From Cladocopium goreaui (taxonomy: Eukaryota > Sar > Dinophyceae > Suessiales > Symbiodiniaceae), in NCBI GenBank assembly GCA_947184155.2, contig CAMXCT020003713.1, positions 298,501 to 362,500 of the forward strand: a stretch of 64,000 nucleotides of DNA, written 5' to 3'. A program made the position numbers and the translations under genes. This document shows, piece by piece, positions 1 to 10,659 of this stretch (positions within the stretch are counted from its first letter, which is position 1; each line of letters opens with the position of its first letter). The notes beneath the pieces were generated by a model. The model saw only the letters and a list, made by a program, of their open reading frames with translations. It was not told the origin of the DNA and ran no database searches.

Positions 1-300
1 AGTGGGTAACCGGGGAGGATCTTTATCCGATCAACGGTCGGGCAAGGAGTGCATATTGCAAAGGCGGTAATTGGGAGAACTCAGCTGCAATGCATTTACT
101 GCAGTGGCTGATCATCCCAGCATCAGTAGCATGAAGCCGGTCAGTAGCATGAAACCGAGATTGATTCACTCGTGAGGTCAGTGGCTTGGGTTTATTTCTG
201 GGGCACTAGTGTATAAGTAGTAGAATATGTAGAGTAGAATATAATATGCCAATACTATGATATAATAATATGAGGATATATATATATACACGTAAGGTAA
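1..300. other. Left edge, unrecognised sequence
   Basis: A frame is open on the + strand from about base 3 to 128 (42 codons, beginning WVTGEDLYPINGRARS), but it has no recognisable motif or clear splice edges. It could be an exon fragment of the gene that follows, or chance. The rest is AT-rich and non-coding in appearance. Confidence 0.2.
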
Positions 301-653
301 CGTAACGTAACGTAACGTAACGTATGTATGTATGCATTGTAATGTATGTAATTATGTATGTTATTGTATGTATGTACGTATGTAATGTATGTATGTATGT
401 GCATTATATATGTGCGTGCATATACCTACGTGTGTATGTGCATATATATATATGTGTGTGCTTGTAAATATGTGTGTATGATATACATATACCTATATAG
501 CGTATATAGATACATGTTTGTGTAGATAGTTGATGATATAAACATAATTCGCGGTTGTATATATATATATATATGTATATATGTATATCTGTATATATAT
601 ATGTATATGTATATATATATATGTATATATGTATATATGTATATATATGTATG

Positions 654-687
<34 letters not shown>

Positions 688-800
688 TCTATATGTATAT
701 ATATATTTATATGTATGTATATAACGTGTGCACATATCTATGTATGGGCTGCAATGTAATGTAATGCAATGCAGTGTAGTGTAGTGTAATGTTAGTATGT
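295..800. repeat. AT-rich microsatellite tract (CGTAA, TATG, TA)n
   Basis: Successive short arrays are visible: CGTAA repeats near 298-325, TATG repeats to about 400, long TA/TATG runs from 555 to 720, and then AATGT/AGTGT degenerate repeats. Open frames here encode only Y/I-rich low-complexity strings and are not genes. Confidence 0.85.
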
Positions 801-1134
801 AAGGTTTATTATGTTGTGTTATGTTAGGTTGTGGTATGTTGTGTTGTGGTATGTTATGCAATGTATGCATGTATATGTATGTATATATATAAAAACATGT
901 GCATATTTTTGCATGTAGATGCATGTATTTGCATATTTATGCAAACATATGTGTATATAGATACATGGGTATACAGATACACCCAGACAGATGCATGCAG
1001 ATAGATACATATAGATAGATACGTCTAGATACATATAGAAGCATATATATATGTATATATAGGTAGACACATGTAGATAAATAAAATATACATATACATT
1101 TATATTTATTCATATACATAGATGGGTACACATA

Positions 1135-1137
1135 GAT

Positions 1138-1182
<45 letters not shown>

Positions 1183-1395
1183 CGATAGATAGATAGATAG
1201 ATAGATGGGGAGATAGGTACATAGGTACATAGGTAGACAGGTAGGTAGGTAGATAGGTAGATAGATAGGTATATAGATACAGTATATAGATAGGTAGATG
1301 GATAGATAGGTAGATAGATAGATAGGTAGATAGATAGACAGATAGGTAGATAGATAGACAGACAGATAGATAGAGAGGTAGACAGATAGATAAAA
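1135..1395. repeat. (GATA)n tetranucleotide array with GGTA/GACA variants
   Basis: This is a near-perfect GATA array (read TAGATAGA on the + strand) with interspersed GGTA and GACA units. It lies immediately upstream of the first recognised kinase exon and is probably intronic or intergenic. Confidence 0.9.
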
Positions 1396-1503
1396 AGAAC
1401 AACATATATAAAGATTGTGTGTAGTATGTTTTACATTATAACATGCAGGTTTGAAAGAAAACAAACCGGGTCTTGGCCCACCCATCCTACGTCCTGCCCT
1501 AAG

Positions 1504-1554
1504 GCATCAAGACGGGCATTGACAACCGGGGCCATCCCATGATCAAGGCAGTAG
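1504..1554 (+). CDS. Phosphagen kinase exon a (N-terminal GHP segment)
   Basis: The exon reads -GIKTGIDNRGHPMIKAVG. It matches the conserved N-terminal stretch of guanidino kinases, in which a Gly-x-Asp-Asn-x-Gly-His-Pro segment precedes the helical N-domain. A stop codon lies directly upstream in frame, which places the acceptor at CTAAG just before the exon. A GT donor at 1555 leaves one base, and this joins the two bases starting the next exon to give a glycine codon. The phase agreement supports the model. Exons upstream of this one were not found. Confidence 0.7.
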
Positions 1555-2538
1555 GTGCCCAGCACTGGCCGCGTCGGTGTTCATCGAGCTTTGGGAAAGT
1601 TTGCGACATTGTTGAAAACCCACGATTTTAGAAGATCATTTCATCTCATGTCTATCATTTTCCATTTGGCTTCCTACAATGGGGGTTACCCCTAAATCAT
1701 CCATCATTTATAGATTGATTTTCCATGAGAAACCATCCGGCAATTGGGGTATGGAAACCCCCTTTGTTCACCCACTTGTGGGCCTTGTTTTGTTGGCAAT
1801 GTGCTTTCCACAGGTGCAGTGGCTGGTGATGCCGAGTGTGGCTTTGCAGCATCAACCAGGGGTTATTTGTTAGACATGACAATTGGTTCACAAATATGGC
1901 AGCCTGCCATCTTCCAGTATTTTCCAAAATTGGTGCTGAGAGATGCTGACGTGCCTCAAGCTCCTCCCAGGCAACAGAAAAAATGTAGAGGATTGGCATA
2001 GGATTGGCATATCTCTGTGCCAACGTTTCCCCCAGCCAGTTTTCATCAACACAAAAATAGGTGACGTTCAGACTCTGTGCTTGGTTGATAGCATCAATCA
2101 GTAGCCTCTCCAAAAGAAATCAACAGAGACATCGGCCAGCAAATCCTCATGTTCAAAAATGGTATCCTGATATATCTCTCCAAACATGGATAGAAATGCA
2201 TAGAAATGGTACATTTTCTCTCCATTGCCAGCTAGATTTCCCGGATTTTCCAGGGCTTACCGCTGGCCATAACTGGTGACTGGTGGGACGGCACTAATGA
2301 TCCGCCCTTCGCTAAGCCAGTGAGCTAGGGGTATTCATGTTCCATCGGCTTCCATCGTATTCCATCATATTCCTAGCAATGGGAACCCCCTTATAAAATC
2401 TTATAGATGGAGGTATTAACCGCATAATCATCTACAATAATCTAAAAATGTTCCCGTATTCCGAGTCATATTCCCAATAAATGATCGGGAATTAAGAAGC
2501 TACGAATCTTTGCCGCGTTTCCCACGTGTCATGTCGAG
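1555..2538 (+). other. Intron between kinase exons a and b
   Basis: No coding motif was recognised on the + strand. A 138-codon minus-strand open frame (1697-2113) has no family match and is treated as chance. Around 1676-1740 lies a fragment resembling the TATGGAGGTTTCC inverted-repeat family found complete at 30937 and 59090. Confidence 0.5.
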
Positions 2539-2601
2539 GTTACGACACCTTCCAACCCTTCTTCGACCAGCTCTTAGCACACTGTCATGGCGAGGCAGGC
2601 T
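2539..2601 (+). CDS. Phosphagen kinase exon b (N-domain helix)
   Basis: The exon reads GYDTFQPFFDQLLAHCHGEA. It matches the family stretch in which E-S-Y-x-x-F-x-x-L-F-D-P is followed by a charged/His segment. The acceptor is TCGAG before 2539. The downstream consensus donor GTGAGT begins at 2602. The first two bases complete the glycine codon split with the preceding exon. This 63-nt exon belongs to the small helical ATP-guanidino kinase N-domain. Confidence 0.75.
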
Positions 2602-2950
2602 GTGAGTTGAAACGCCCAAATTTTTGGGATAGACCCTCTGGATCCCTCTATTTATTTATCGCTTTGGAAATCCCCATTTGTAATATTGTAATAGGTTACT
2701 CACCATTTTTTCACATTTTTTTTGTAATTGCTGCAATATAGCTATGTAGGGTACTAATAATCATTGTGAACACCAACGTGCTAGCACACCAACATTGTAG
2801 CCCACTTTTTGAGGAGGCTTTTGGAAGATGTTGGGCCAGAAATTGCCAAGGGATCTGCAGGGTTCCTTTCTGGACCTTACAGGAACATGTCCCCAATTGA
2901 TCTGCATCCCAGGCTGATGACCTAACCCCGGGCTGTCAGGAGGTGTTGAG

Positions 2951-3034
2951 CATGCAGCACGGTTTCTGCCCCGCGCGGAGTGTCTCTGCCTTGGAACCTG
3001 TGGACGTGGTGTCGTGCCACCTTCGGATTTCCAG
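2951..3034 (+). CDS. Phosphagen kinase exon c (substrate/nucleotide-binding strand)
   Basis: The exon reads QHGFCPARSVSALEPVDVV followed by SCHLRISR. The end resembles the family motif D-P-x-Y-V-x-S-x-R-V-R-x-x-R-N. The exon ends at CAG followed by GCAAGA, a good non-canonical GC donor. The final partial codon AG plus the first G of the next exon makes Arg, giving ISR-NLKDMPF across the junction as in known kinases. The 5' edge is uncertain (candidate AGs at 2950 and 2957). Confidence 0.6.
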
Positions 3035-3594
3035 GCAAGAATTGGGGGAGAGGTACCCTGGCTGGCAGTCTGCAACAGTGCTATGGCTGCTATGGTTGTT
3101 GGATATGGCTCAAAACTGTTGACCCCTCAAGTATGGATAGTTTATTAAGTTTATTATAGATATAACAACAGCCATTGTGTAGGTCTTTGGAGTAGCTTTG
3201 GATGTTTCATCCCTGCTTGCTTGTAAAAGCCTTTGCCTGATTGCATAATCCGTTCCCCAATGGGTTTTGAGGACACAAACGCAGGAAACCGGCTGGACAT
3301 TTTCCATTGAAGCACCGGAGTAGTACTGTAATTGGCCAGCTCGCAGTGGTTTTTAAACATGCCAAACTCTACTCTTCGACAATCAAACATGGCCTGGCAG
3401 AAAATGTCACTTCGATGGATTTCCCGGCTGTAAACCTTCAGTTCGGGGATTTCCCAGCTATGTTCGATGACCTAATTGGATATACTGTTGATTATTTCCC
3501 CATATATCGCCATCGTTAAAAACCCAGTCTTCAAGTTATCTTCATTAACGATGGCCGGTTCATGATCTTCCACGGCTGGTGAATCCGGCCGCAG

Positions 3595-3649
3595 GAACTT
3601 AAAGGATATGCCTTTTGTGCCGCACATGCAGCGTGCTGATCGGACGGAG
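3595..3649 (+). CDS. Phosphagen kinase exon d (NLKDMPFVPHM)
   Basis: The exon reads NLKDMPFVPHMQRADRTE. This is a close match to the family segment R-N-L-x-x-F-P-F-x-P-x-M that precedes the Y-Y-P-L motif. The acceptor is CCGCAG. The best donor is GC at 3650 (GAG followed by GCACGA), because the phase then runs exactly into VEQRIV of the next exon. A GT donor further right would insert residues foreign to the family. Confidence 0.8.
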
Positions 3650-4902
3650 GCACGAGGATGCATTGGAGCACCAAGGTGATCCAATGTGTGTTTCTGTGAA
3701 TCTAGATGTACCTGTACATATACATATAGATAAACTACACATGTACTTATACTGGAATGGGAATCATACCCAAATGGCCCTATTTCATCTTATTTGAGCT
3801 ATTTTCGGGGTTGGTGAATTGTTATAATTCAGCCAGACTATTTGTAACGGTGCTTGTGTGAGTATGTACATGTGTAATCACTTTGAATGCATACATAGAT
3901 TTTCTGTCCCTGTTCGGGATAGGGACCGCGGCCGACAACAAAATATTGATGGAATGGATTGACACCAGCCAGTTCAAGACACACAACAGTTGAACCACAT
4001 GGATGGATGGATGGATGGATGGACGGATGGACGGATGGATGGATGGATAGATAGATAAATAGCTGGATTAGATTAGATTAGATAGTTTCGATTTGATTCG
4101 ATGGGATAGGATAGGAAAGGATAGATACGTAGATAGATACATACATTGATGGATGATAGATGGATAGATGGATGGATCGATGGATAGATGGATACTGTAT
4201 ATGGATGGATAGATGGATCGATGGATAGATGGATAGATGGATGGATAGATGGATAGATGGATAGATTGATAGATAGACAGACAGATAGATCGATAGATGG
4301 ATAGATGGATAGATGAATAGATGGATAGATGGATAGATAGGTAGATACTACACATTAGTAATTAGACACTGTTTAAAATCACATTGTGACTCTTGGGCAG
4401 GTTTTCAACTGCCAAGTAAATTTACTGCAGGATGCTCATTCCCATGGGGCCCCAAAGATCCAAATGGGTAGACTAACATCCCAATATATCTTAGAGAAAT
4501 TTCTTCATTCTTCGGATGGTTTTGCTACTGAGAACTACTCCATTTGACAGGCGTTTTGACCCAGTCCCATATCACAAAAAATTGCCCCCTGGTAATCTGA
4601 TTCGTCAAAAACAGACTCCCCATTGATTCAGTCATTCATTTCCCATTGAAGCACCCTGTATCTAAGGCAGATTTCCCAGCACGCCATGATTAATAAAAAT
4701 TGACATCTTTGGGAAAGGTCCAAAATGAATAGAACCCAAAGATTTTGGACACCCTATAGGGCCCCACAGAAGTTGGTTTGATTGCCCTCATGGCGAGCTG
4801 GGGAATCCCAGAACTATGAGGGGTTTCCAGCAAGCCATGTTACCACAGGGTACCCATAGTGAATCTCGTGATTTCCCAGACCATGGAGGTTGCTCCCCCC
4901 AG
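3650..4902 (+). other. Kinase intron with GC donor, containing a GGAT/GATA array
   Basis: This 1.25-kb intron begins GC and ends CCCCCCAG. It contains the tetranucleotide array at 3998-4345. The rest is AT-rich with no recognised coding sequence. Confidence 0.55.
3998..4345. repeat. (GGAT)n/(GATA)n tetranucleotide array
   Basis: A GGAT block (about 4000-4050) and a GATA/GGATA mixed block (4120-4345) are separated by about 70 bases of related GATTA/GATAG sequence. Open frames within it encode only I/Y/S/P strings. Confidence 0.9.
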
Positions 4903-5007
4903 GTGGAACAACGCATCGTGTCAACCCTGATGGGGCACGGTGCCTACTATCCTCTGGCGGGATCCACCAGCTTCGCGGCCAAGCCCTATGGCATGGACGC
5001 TTCCGAG
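4903..5007 (+). CDS. Phosphagen kinase exon e (YYPLAG)
   Basis: The exon reads VEQRIVSTLMGHGAYYPLAG followed by STSFAAKPYGMDASE. It matches the family segment V-E-x-x-V-x-x-A-L-x-x-L-x-G-x-Y-Y-P-L-x-G-M. The acceptor is CCCCCCAG and the GT donor is at 5008. The exon is exactly 35 codons in phase 0, compatible with both neighbours. A 210-codon minus-strand frame overlaps this region and is a shadow. Confidence 0.85.
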
Positions 5008-5107
5008 GTGCTGCATGCTGCATGGTGCTCCTGAAATTCGCATCATTTCGAGTCACCAAAAGGGACTTATCGGACCTACCCCTAAGAACCCCCCTATGTC
5101 TTGCTAG

Positions 5108-5284
5108 GAAAAGATGCTGTTGGACGACGGCCTCCTCTTCCATGAGCCCGACAGTCCAGCGGTGCTCTCCACCGGGGGCGGCCGGCACTGGCCCGAAGGC
5201 CGCGGCGTGATGCTCTTGCAGGGCAGTGAAGGTGGCAATGTCTGGGCCTGGATAAATGAGGAGGAACACTTCAAGCTCAACATA
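5108..5284 (+). CDS. Phosphagen kinase exon f (WPEGRG and INEEEH motifs)
   Basis: The exon begins EKMLLDDGLLFHEPDSPAVL and continues through GGGRHWPEGRGVMLL and NVWAWINEEEHFKLNI. It is the best-preserved kinase exon. W-P-x-G-R-G and the N-E-E-D/E-H box are hallmark motifs, and a glutamate of that box is catalytic in arginine and creatine kinases. Starting after CTAG at 5107 adds EK and gives the usual E-x-x-x-L-x-D-D-x-F-L-F spacing. A GT donor at 5285 keeps phase 0 (59 codons). Confidence 0.9.
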
Positions 5285-5659
5285 GTGCCTTGGAATATTT
5301 GGTGGAGACCTCTGGGTTAAATAGGATCGGATATGATTGGATGACTGGATCTGGAAATCTGTTTGATGTTGGTATCTAGTGCGGGGGATGGAACTGGATG
5401 GAAACTGGGCATATGCGGCATATCCAATCATTCCAAGAGGGGACATATGCAGTCTGTATATGTTTGATGGTTTGGTTAGTCTTAATTTCGTTCATTTATA
5501 TATTATATATATACAGTGTCTTTTTTTTGAATCATCATCCCATTCCTAATTAGCAGTTCAACGGATCACATGGAACACACATTGGCCTCCAAGGCCCATT
5601 AGCCTACCACAAGGCCAGGCATCCATGGCATTTCCAATCCGGCCCCAGCTGGATCTGAG

Positions 5660-5707
5660 GATCGAAAGGATGGCAAGCTGAAGCAGAGTTTGACGGAGGC
5701 CACGGCT
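5660..5707 (+). CDS. Probable phosphagen kinase exon g (KDGKLKQSL)
   Basis: The 16-codon exon reads DRKDGKLKQSLTEATA. It lies where the family has a K-G-G-x-L-K-x-x-x-x-R-L helix after the N-E-E-x-H box. It is phase 0 at both ends, with acceptor CTGAG and GT donor at 5708, which suits its neighbours. Its D-G-K-L core also resembles the DGRL module of the 29-48 kb region, so that alternative should be kept open. Confidence 0.45.
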
Positions 5708-6857
5708 GTGCCTTGACTGTCACAGTGGCCGCCCAGCAACTGGTCACCCAGAGGCCTTCCCATAGGTGGCTCGTAAATGCATGAAGCTATATTTGTTTTT
5801 CTATGTTTTTCTGACTTTCATGTGGGGTTCAAGTTATATAATCCTTTTCAATTGGCCAAATCCCTCCCCCCAAATACTATATACTGTAAATACCCACTGG
5901 AAACTTTGGCATCCTTGGCCCTTAGCTCTGCATTTGTTCATTTTGTTTGGTGGGGCATATTGCCCATATGGAGGATATTTCTCATTTTTCTGGGATGGGG
6001 GTACAAGAAAACACGCCACCAGGTAAATAATCATAAGATAAGGGGCCTAGCATGGAGCCCTGGAACGGGCACATAAAATGGGCTCAGAATTCACATCAAA
6101 TCATCAAATCCAGAATGAATCCAGCAAGACCTGTCCTGAAAAGCTCCTCAAAAGATCAATCCATTGATGCAAACTTACAAAGTCAAAGTTCCATTGAAAA
6201 CATGCATTTTTTCTCAGGTCCTGAAACTGTTGGAGTCCACTGTGGGCTTCGCTAAGACGCAACGATTGGGATATCTGTGCCGAGCTTAGCGAAATTGCGT
6301 GGGCGGGGCTGGAAGGATGTGGAAAAAAACAGATGTGGAAAAGAACTGCGAGGAAGCAGAAAAGCTGTTCTGAGTTTTGTATGATGTATGATTATAAGCT
6401 TTGAAATGTTCAAACAATACTGTGGAGCTCTATACAACAGGAATTTTGCAGGGCTGTGGTCTGGTATCGCAGTGTAAAGACCTGTGATTCAGGGAGAGAA
6501 CAATTGCGCTACTGTAGCGGTTCATCTCAAAATAGGCTAAGTCATGTTAAATTCCGGTTTTCGGTGGGGAAAACAATATCCACTTTTCTTTTCCCCACTT
6601 TTGGCTCACTTGCAAAGGGTCACGGTGGTGATCTTCACTTGTGCCATCTTGTGCCACCATTGTGAACAGCAGCCTTTAGGTGTCGAGCATGTCAGTTGTC
6701 AAATTGGTAAATTACATACCCGAAGTTTGACATTTGTCAAGAACCTGGCCCAAACTTGATTGAAGGACACCATTTCATTACCGGGTCTATACAGTCATTT
6801 ACCCGCGAATTTGGGGCCAAGACATCTTGGTTTCGGGTTTTCGATCCCCCAAAAAAG
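5708..6857 (+). other. Kinase intron, nothing recognised
   Basis: The sequence is AT-rich, and short open frames in several phases lack motifs. An exon for the helix between the INEEEH segment and the cysteine segment is expected here but was not identified. Confidence 0.4.
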
Positions 6858-6966
6858 ATATGGCGAACTTGGCCGCGGGCCTTCGGCTCATTGAGGACGT
6901 CCTGTCCGATGAATCTGGGCATTGCCATGGTGGCCAGCTATGCGCCTTGGAGCCTTTGGGGCCTTG
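6858..6966 (+). CDS. Phosphagen kinase exon h (catalytic cysteine, SCPMNLG)
   Basis: The exon reads IWRTWPRAFGSLRTSCPMN and then LGIAMVASYAPWSLWGL. It matches the family segment F-G-x-L-T-S-C-P-x-N-L-G-T-x-x-R-A-S, whose Cys is the conserved active-site cysteine. The Thr usually following L-G is Ile here, and the usual Arg before A-S is Val, so activity may be altered. The acceptor AAAAAAG gives phase 0. A stop at 6972 forces a donor before it; no GT fits well, so a GA or GC donor is likely. Another frame here reads DMANLAAGLRLIEDVL and is less convincing. Confidence 0.7.
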
Positions 6967-7551
6967 GAAGATGATCACAGTGGGTTTCAACCATTTTCGG
7001 ATTCCTCTCTGTGGATTTCTGGGGTGTTTTGATGACAGCATGGGGTACTACTTTGCTCCTGGTGGGGATGCCACTGGCTGTGTGTTTGCAGGGCTTTCCA
7101 GTGCATTCCAATGCTGGTGATGTTAAAAGTACCCTGTGATACCCTGTGTCTTTGCCATCGCCAGTTGCCATCGCCAGTCATTTGCCCATCAGACTATATC
7201 ATATTAATTCATATTATATCATTGCTTTGAGGCTTTGATTGATCTGTTTGTTTTTGTGTGTCTATCCGATGTTATCCGATGTTGATCGGAGTGGTTCGTG
7301 GCTCGGAGCTATGGGTATCAATATTCCCTATGAACAACGGGGAGCCAGTTGGAGCTTCGAATTGACTTTCCCCACAACCTGATAGTTACGATAGTTTTGG
7401 TAAGTTGAACACTGTTGAACACGTTTATTTATAACATTTTATAACCATTATTTAACAATGTTGAACACTCTTATAACCATTAGAAGCATTACATAAACAT
7501 TATATAATTATATCATATAACATATCCATATAACCATCTTCTTTGTAGAAT

Positions 7552-7676
7552 TGGATGTGGTGTCCATCCGCAAAAACCGCGGAATTCGAGGTCCTGAGAT
7601 TGCCAAATTTGATGCTGGCGACGCTGGGCTGGTGGTTGTAGCCAAACTTGGGGCTTTAGCTGGGCAAATCTTATAA
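7552..7676 (+). CDS. Candidate exon, unrecognised
   Basis: The open frame reads LDVVSIRKNRGIRGPEIAKF followed by DAGDAGLVVVAKLGALAGQI, then a stop. It has protein-like composition and follows a TGTAG acceptor-like site. Its position between kinase exons suggests membership in that gene, but the match to the C-terminal kinase domain is weak. Confidence 0.3.
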
Positions 7677-8271
7677 ACATGGCATAAGATGCAGCCTGAG
7701 ATGGTATAAAACTGGTACACAATGGTCTAAAACCGGTATAACATTGTGTCTAAATGGTATTTCAATGACCCAAACAGTGGTGTATCGCATGGGATTTTTG
7801 ATAGGTCCAACTGGGCTAAGGCCTTGCCAGTTGGCAAGGCGCCACAAACAAACCGCAGGACATGCGCCCAGTTGTTGGGAGAAACAGTGCTGATGTTGTG
7901 CCTTTGATATTATGGAGTTTCTTGATCTTCAAACAATTGTCGTTTGCATTAAACTATTGATTAATCTATTAAACTTAAACTATATATTGATTATGTAATC
8001 ATTCTGATGGTTATTGAATTATTGATTCATCATTCTGATAGCCTTTATATAATGCAGCATCTACACATATAGTCACGCAGTACACGAATGCAACAATAAA
8101 CTCCAAGGTTTGGGTCAAAAACTACCCCTAGGCTCGAAAACAAAACTGGCTGGCAAATTCGACCCCATTGGCCGGCAGGATTCACGATGCATTGATCATG
8201 TGTTCCAAATCCTGCAGTTTTCGGTGATCCCTAGTGATTCTGAATTGGGGGTTCCTGGAATGTCAAGTTGT

Positions 8272-8375
8272 TTGATGTTGGCTGAGCTTGGGATTGCTGA
8301 GGAAAAAGGAGCTGGTGGACTGGTGCAAGACCCGTGATGTCATTGCGCAGCTTGCTCCGAATCAGTGGCGGAAAA
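8272..8375 (+). CDS. Candidate kinase exon (RKKELVDWCKTRDV)
   Basis: One frame reads LRKKELVDWCKTRDVIAQLA followed by PNQWRKTS. Composition and position suggest the helix before the R-G-x-x-G-E loop of guanidino kinases, but the similarity is too weak to be sure. Splice edges are not resolved. Confidence 0.3.
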
Positions 8376-8739
8376 CATCTGTGTTTTATCATATGTTTGT
8401 ATTTTCATCATTCATGTCATCACTTGTAGCTAAGATTTTTGCAGGATTTCCTGGCAATCACTTGTAGCTTGCAGTCAAAAAAGGTGTTTTCCAGCCAATT
8501 TTTGGTGATTTCGATGATTTTCGATTGGTGCCCAGGGGACGGCCCATGGCAACAGGGACCCAGGAACCTGGGAGATCCTGGGATGCTATGAACATGTGGA
8601 GCTTCTGTTGGAGATTCTTATTATATATATATAAATCCTATTCAATTCCCATGATCCCCCAATAAATCAAAACTTCATGCATTAAAACATCCACCTTGGT
8701 CGGTGATGGTGTTTGAGGCGTGGCGTTTTGGATCAGCAG

Positions 8740-8805
8740 GGGCTGCGCGTCGACGGTGTCCTGGAGATCTCGCACCGTCAAAAGATTGGAATCCGTGCAG
8801 AGGAC
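8740..8805 (+). CDS. Probable phosphagen kinase exon (GVLEISHRQKIGI)
   Basis: The exon reads GLRVDGVLEISHRQKIGIRA. It fits the family motif G-G-V-Y-D-I-S-N-x-x-R-L-G-x-x-E near the C-terminus. The acceptor AGCAG precedes 8740. The donor is unclear (GAG followed by GACCGG would be a GA donor). The divergence from consensus (E-I-S-H for D-I-S-N) lowers confidence. Confidence 0.5.
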
Positions 8806-9579
8806 CGGGATTGAAACGCTGATGGCATATATAATATAAATATATTATACATACATATATATATATATATTATATGGATATATACATATGGATATATTGT
8901 AATATATCTGGCATGATGGGTTCATCGTAGTTTTAAGATTTTCTGCTAGACGAGGTGGTCAAAGTTTTGTGCCCCAGCAAAGCCCAATGTTCTCAAAAAT
9001 CCAAATATGAAGGGATATGCGATGATATGGGGTACATCATTAGGATGAAATTAAGGAAGAAGAATGATATGTGCGCCAGTTGCCATTTATTTTTCCCATG
9101 AACATGGCTAGATAGAGATAGGCTAATCCTGCCGGCGATGTTTGTTGGGTAATTCCATAGATCAACGGGCTATAGTTGTATTAAAACATTTCAAATTATT
9201 ATAGAATGTAATTTCATAGTTTAATATTATAACATTTATCATCATTTATCTACCATCATTACTGATCACGTTTAAAAGGCTCAAAGTACTGATGTTCAAA
9301 GTGGTTCGCAGTACATACTATATACGTGAAATCAAAATACATACAGTACATTGACGATTGTGCGATGATGGTGGGGTATCCACTAAGAAAAATCCAACGT
9401 GACTTATAATCACAATTAAACATACAACCATATCATATAATCATAAGTTATATTATATTATATATATATATGGATTGTTACAAATATATATATATATATG
9501 GAATAAACATGTAATGATAATCGCATACAAACCAAATAACATCAAACAATAATCAAAAAATCGTTGGAGGGTAACCATG
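8806..9579. other. AT-rich intronic stretch, no gene seen
   Basis: TA microsatellites occur near 8820-8880 and 9450-9500. No coding motif was recognised on either strand. Confidence 0.6.
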
Positions 9580-9688
9580 TACCCTCCGGTCATTTAACAT
9601 AGCTTTGCAAATGGCCCATAGAACTACATGATTTACCAGTTAAACATTGTGATTTTCCATAGCTATGTGACAGATTACCAGAGGGTAA
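9580..9688. mobile_element. MITE family A copy (ACCCTCTGGTAA ends)
   Basis: The element starts ACCCTCCGGTCATTTAACAT and ends AGATTACCAGAGGGTAA, which are imperfect terminal inverted repeats about 109 bp apart. The inside contains CCATAGCTATG-type blocks shared with copies at 24114, 48045 and 54968. It has no coding capacity. Confidence 0.65.
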
Positions 9689-9899
9689 TAGCCATATAGT
9701 ACACCCGTTCTAATTAACATGCGGCAAACAAATACATGAGTCTGAGTTATACTATGTTATACTGAGTCGCTGTGTTTTGTGCATTTGAGACATCATTCCG
9801 GTGGTTCAATGTTTACTTCGTTGGGGTGGTAACCTATGAAAACCTACAACAACGCGCCCAAGCAGCTGCCGGGCTTGGACTTGGCAATTCCACTTGCAG

Positions 9900-9929
9900 G
9901 AATCTCCGTGCAGCTATGCCTGGCCGGGA
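9900..9929 (+). CDS. Candidate micro-exon
   Basis: Acceptor CTTGCAG at 9899 and a consensus donor GTAAGC at 9930 bracket 30 bases (one frame gives NLRAAMPGR). The upstream AG at CAAGCAG would give a longer exon reading LPGLDLAIPLAGISVQLCLA. The splice signals are good but the product is unrecognised. Confidence 0.35.
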
Positions 9930-10307
9930 GTAAGCAGAAAACCATCAAATAACCATAAAACTACAACGTTACACATGTCGCATATACGTATATATATAAT
10001 TAACAATAAAAATAATGATGATAATGATTATATATCTGTGTGATAGCCACTTGATGTATCAACGATGTTAAATACTAATAACCATTGTTAACTCTAAGAA
10101 CCATATTTGAAAACGCAATATAACAGTTGTAGTATAACCATCGTTCAATAATTGTTAACAACTGTTCTAGCCAAAAACAATATCAATAGTTGAATAGTTA
10201 TAACATGTTATAACCATATCATTAAACCATCAATTGTTTTTCAACTATCATTGTTTCAAATAACCATTGTTATCAAATAACCATTGTTATAACCACTCAA
10301 CGTCCAG

Positions 10308-10389
10308 GACATGGTGGCGGAGCTGTCGCAGGAGGCGTCGCTGCTGTGCCGCGCAGAGGCCTTGGTGGTGCAGGCGCGAAAGCCGTGTC
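10308..10389 (+). CDS. Exon, unrecognised (DMVAELSQEASLL)
   Basis: The exon reads DMVAELSQEASLLCRAEALV then VQARK, following acceptor GTCCAG. GC content rises sharply above the surroundings, as in the other exons. It is helix-forming and could be either the C-terminal helix of the kinase or an early, divergent DGRL-type helix. It starts GAC directly after AG, like several later repeat exons. Confidence 0.5.
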
Positions 10390-10659
10390 GTTTCGCGGTT
10401 AAGGGAGGGGATGAAACAAAGGTGGCAAAACATGGGGAAAATTCAAGGAAATCTCAGAGTTAATGATGCTGAATGATTGAAAATACTGGTTCATGATGCT
10501 TAATAATGTGTTTCTTGATGCTTAATCTGCTTAATTATAGCAAATGAATGCAAATGACAGTTAGTAATCGTTGACATAGTTGATATGGAGGATATTTCAG
10601 GGATACCATGCGGAAGTGACCAACATAGTTAGGATTTGTGTGAATATATGCACACACGC

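Larger units (their letters stand above)
1504..8805 (+). other. Split phosphagen (guanidino) kinase gene, overall model
   Basis: About ten small exons spread over 7.3 kb read, in order, as an ATP:guanidino phosphotransferase of the arginine/creatine/taurocyamine kinase family. These enzymes transfer phosphate between ATP and a guanidino compound and buffer ATP, often near flagella. Motifs seen in order are G-x-D-N-x-G-H-P, the N-domain helix Y-D-T-F-x-x-F-F-D, N-L-K-D-M-P-F-V-P-H-M, Y-Y-P-L-A-G, W-P-E-G-R-G, I-N-E-E-E-H and S-C-P-M-N-L-G. Several adjacent exons join in matching phase. The N-terminal exon and much of the C-terminal domain are missing or unrecognised, so substrate specificity cannot be assigned. 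Exons further downstream may belong to the same protein. Confidence 0.75.

Noticed and set aside
1697-2113. 138-codon minus-strand open frame (TYFCVDENWLGETLAQR)
   Set aside because: It looks somewhat protein-like but has no family match, lies in a kinase intron, and one such frame is expected by chance in 64 kb.
4814-5446. 210-codon minus-strand open frame
   Set aside because: It lies opposite the best kinase exons, and the + strand has unmistakable family motifs.
6855-6920. Alternative frame DMANLAAGLRLIEDVL as the kinase helix
   Set aside because: The overlapping frame has FGSLRTSCPMNLG, a much more specific match to the catalytic-cysteine segment.
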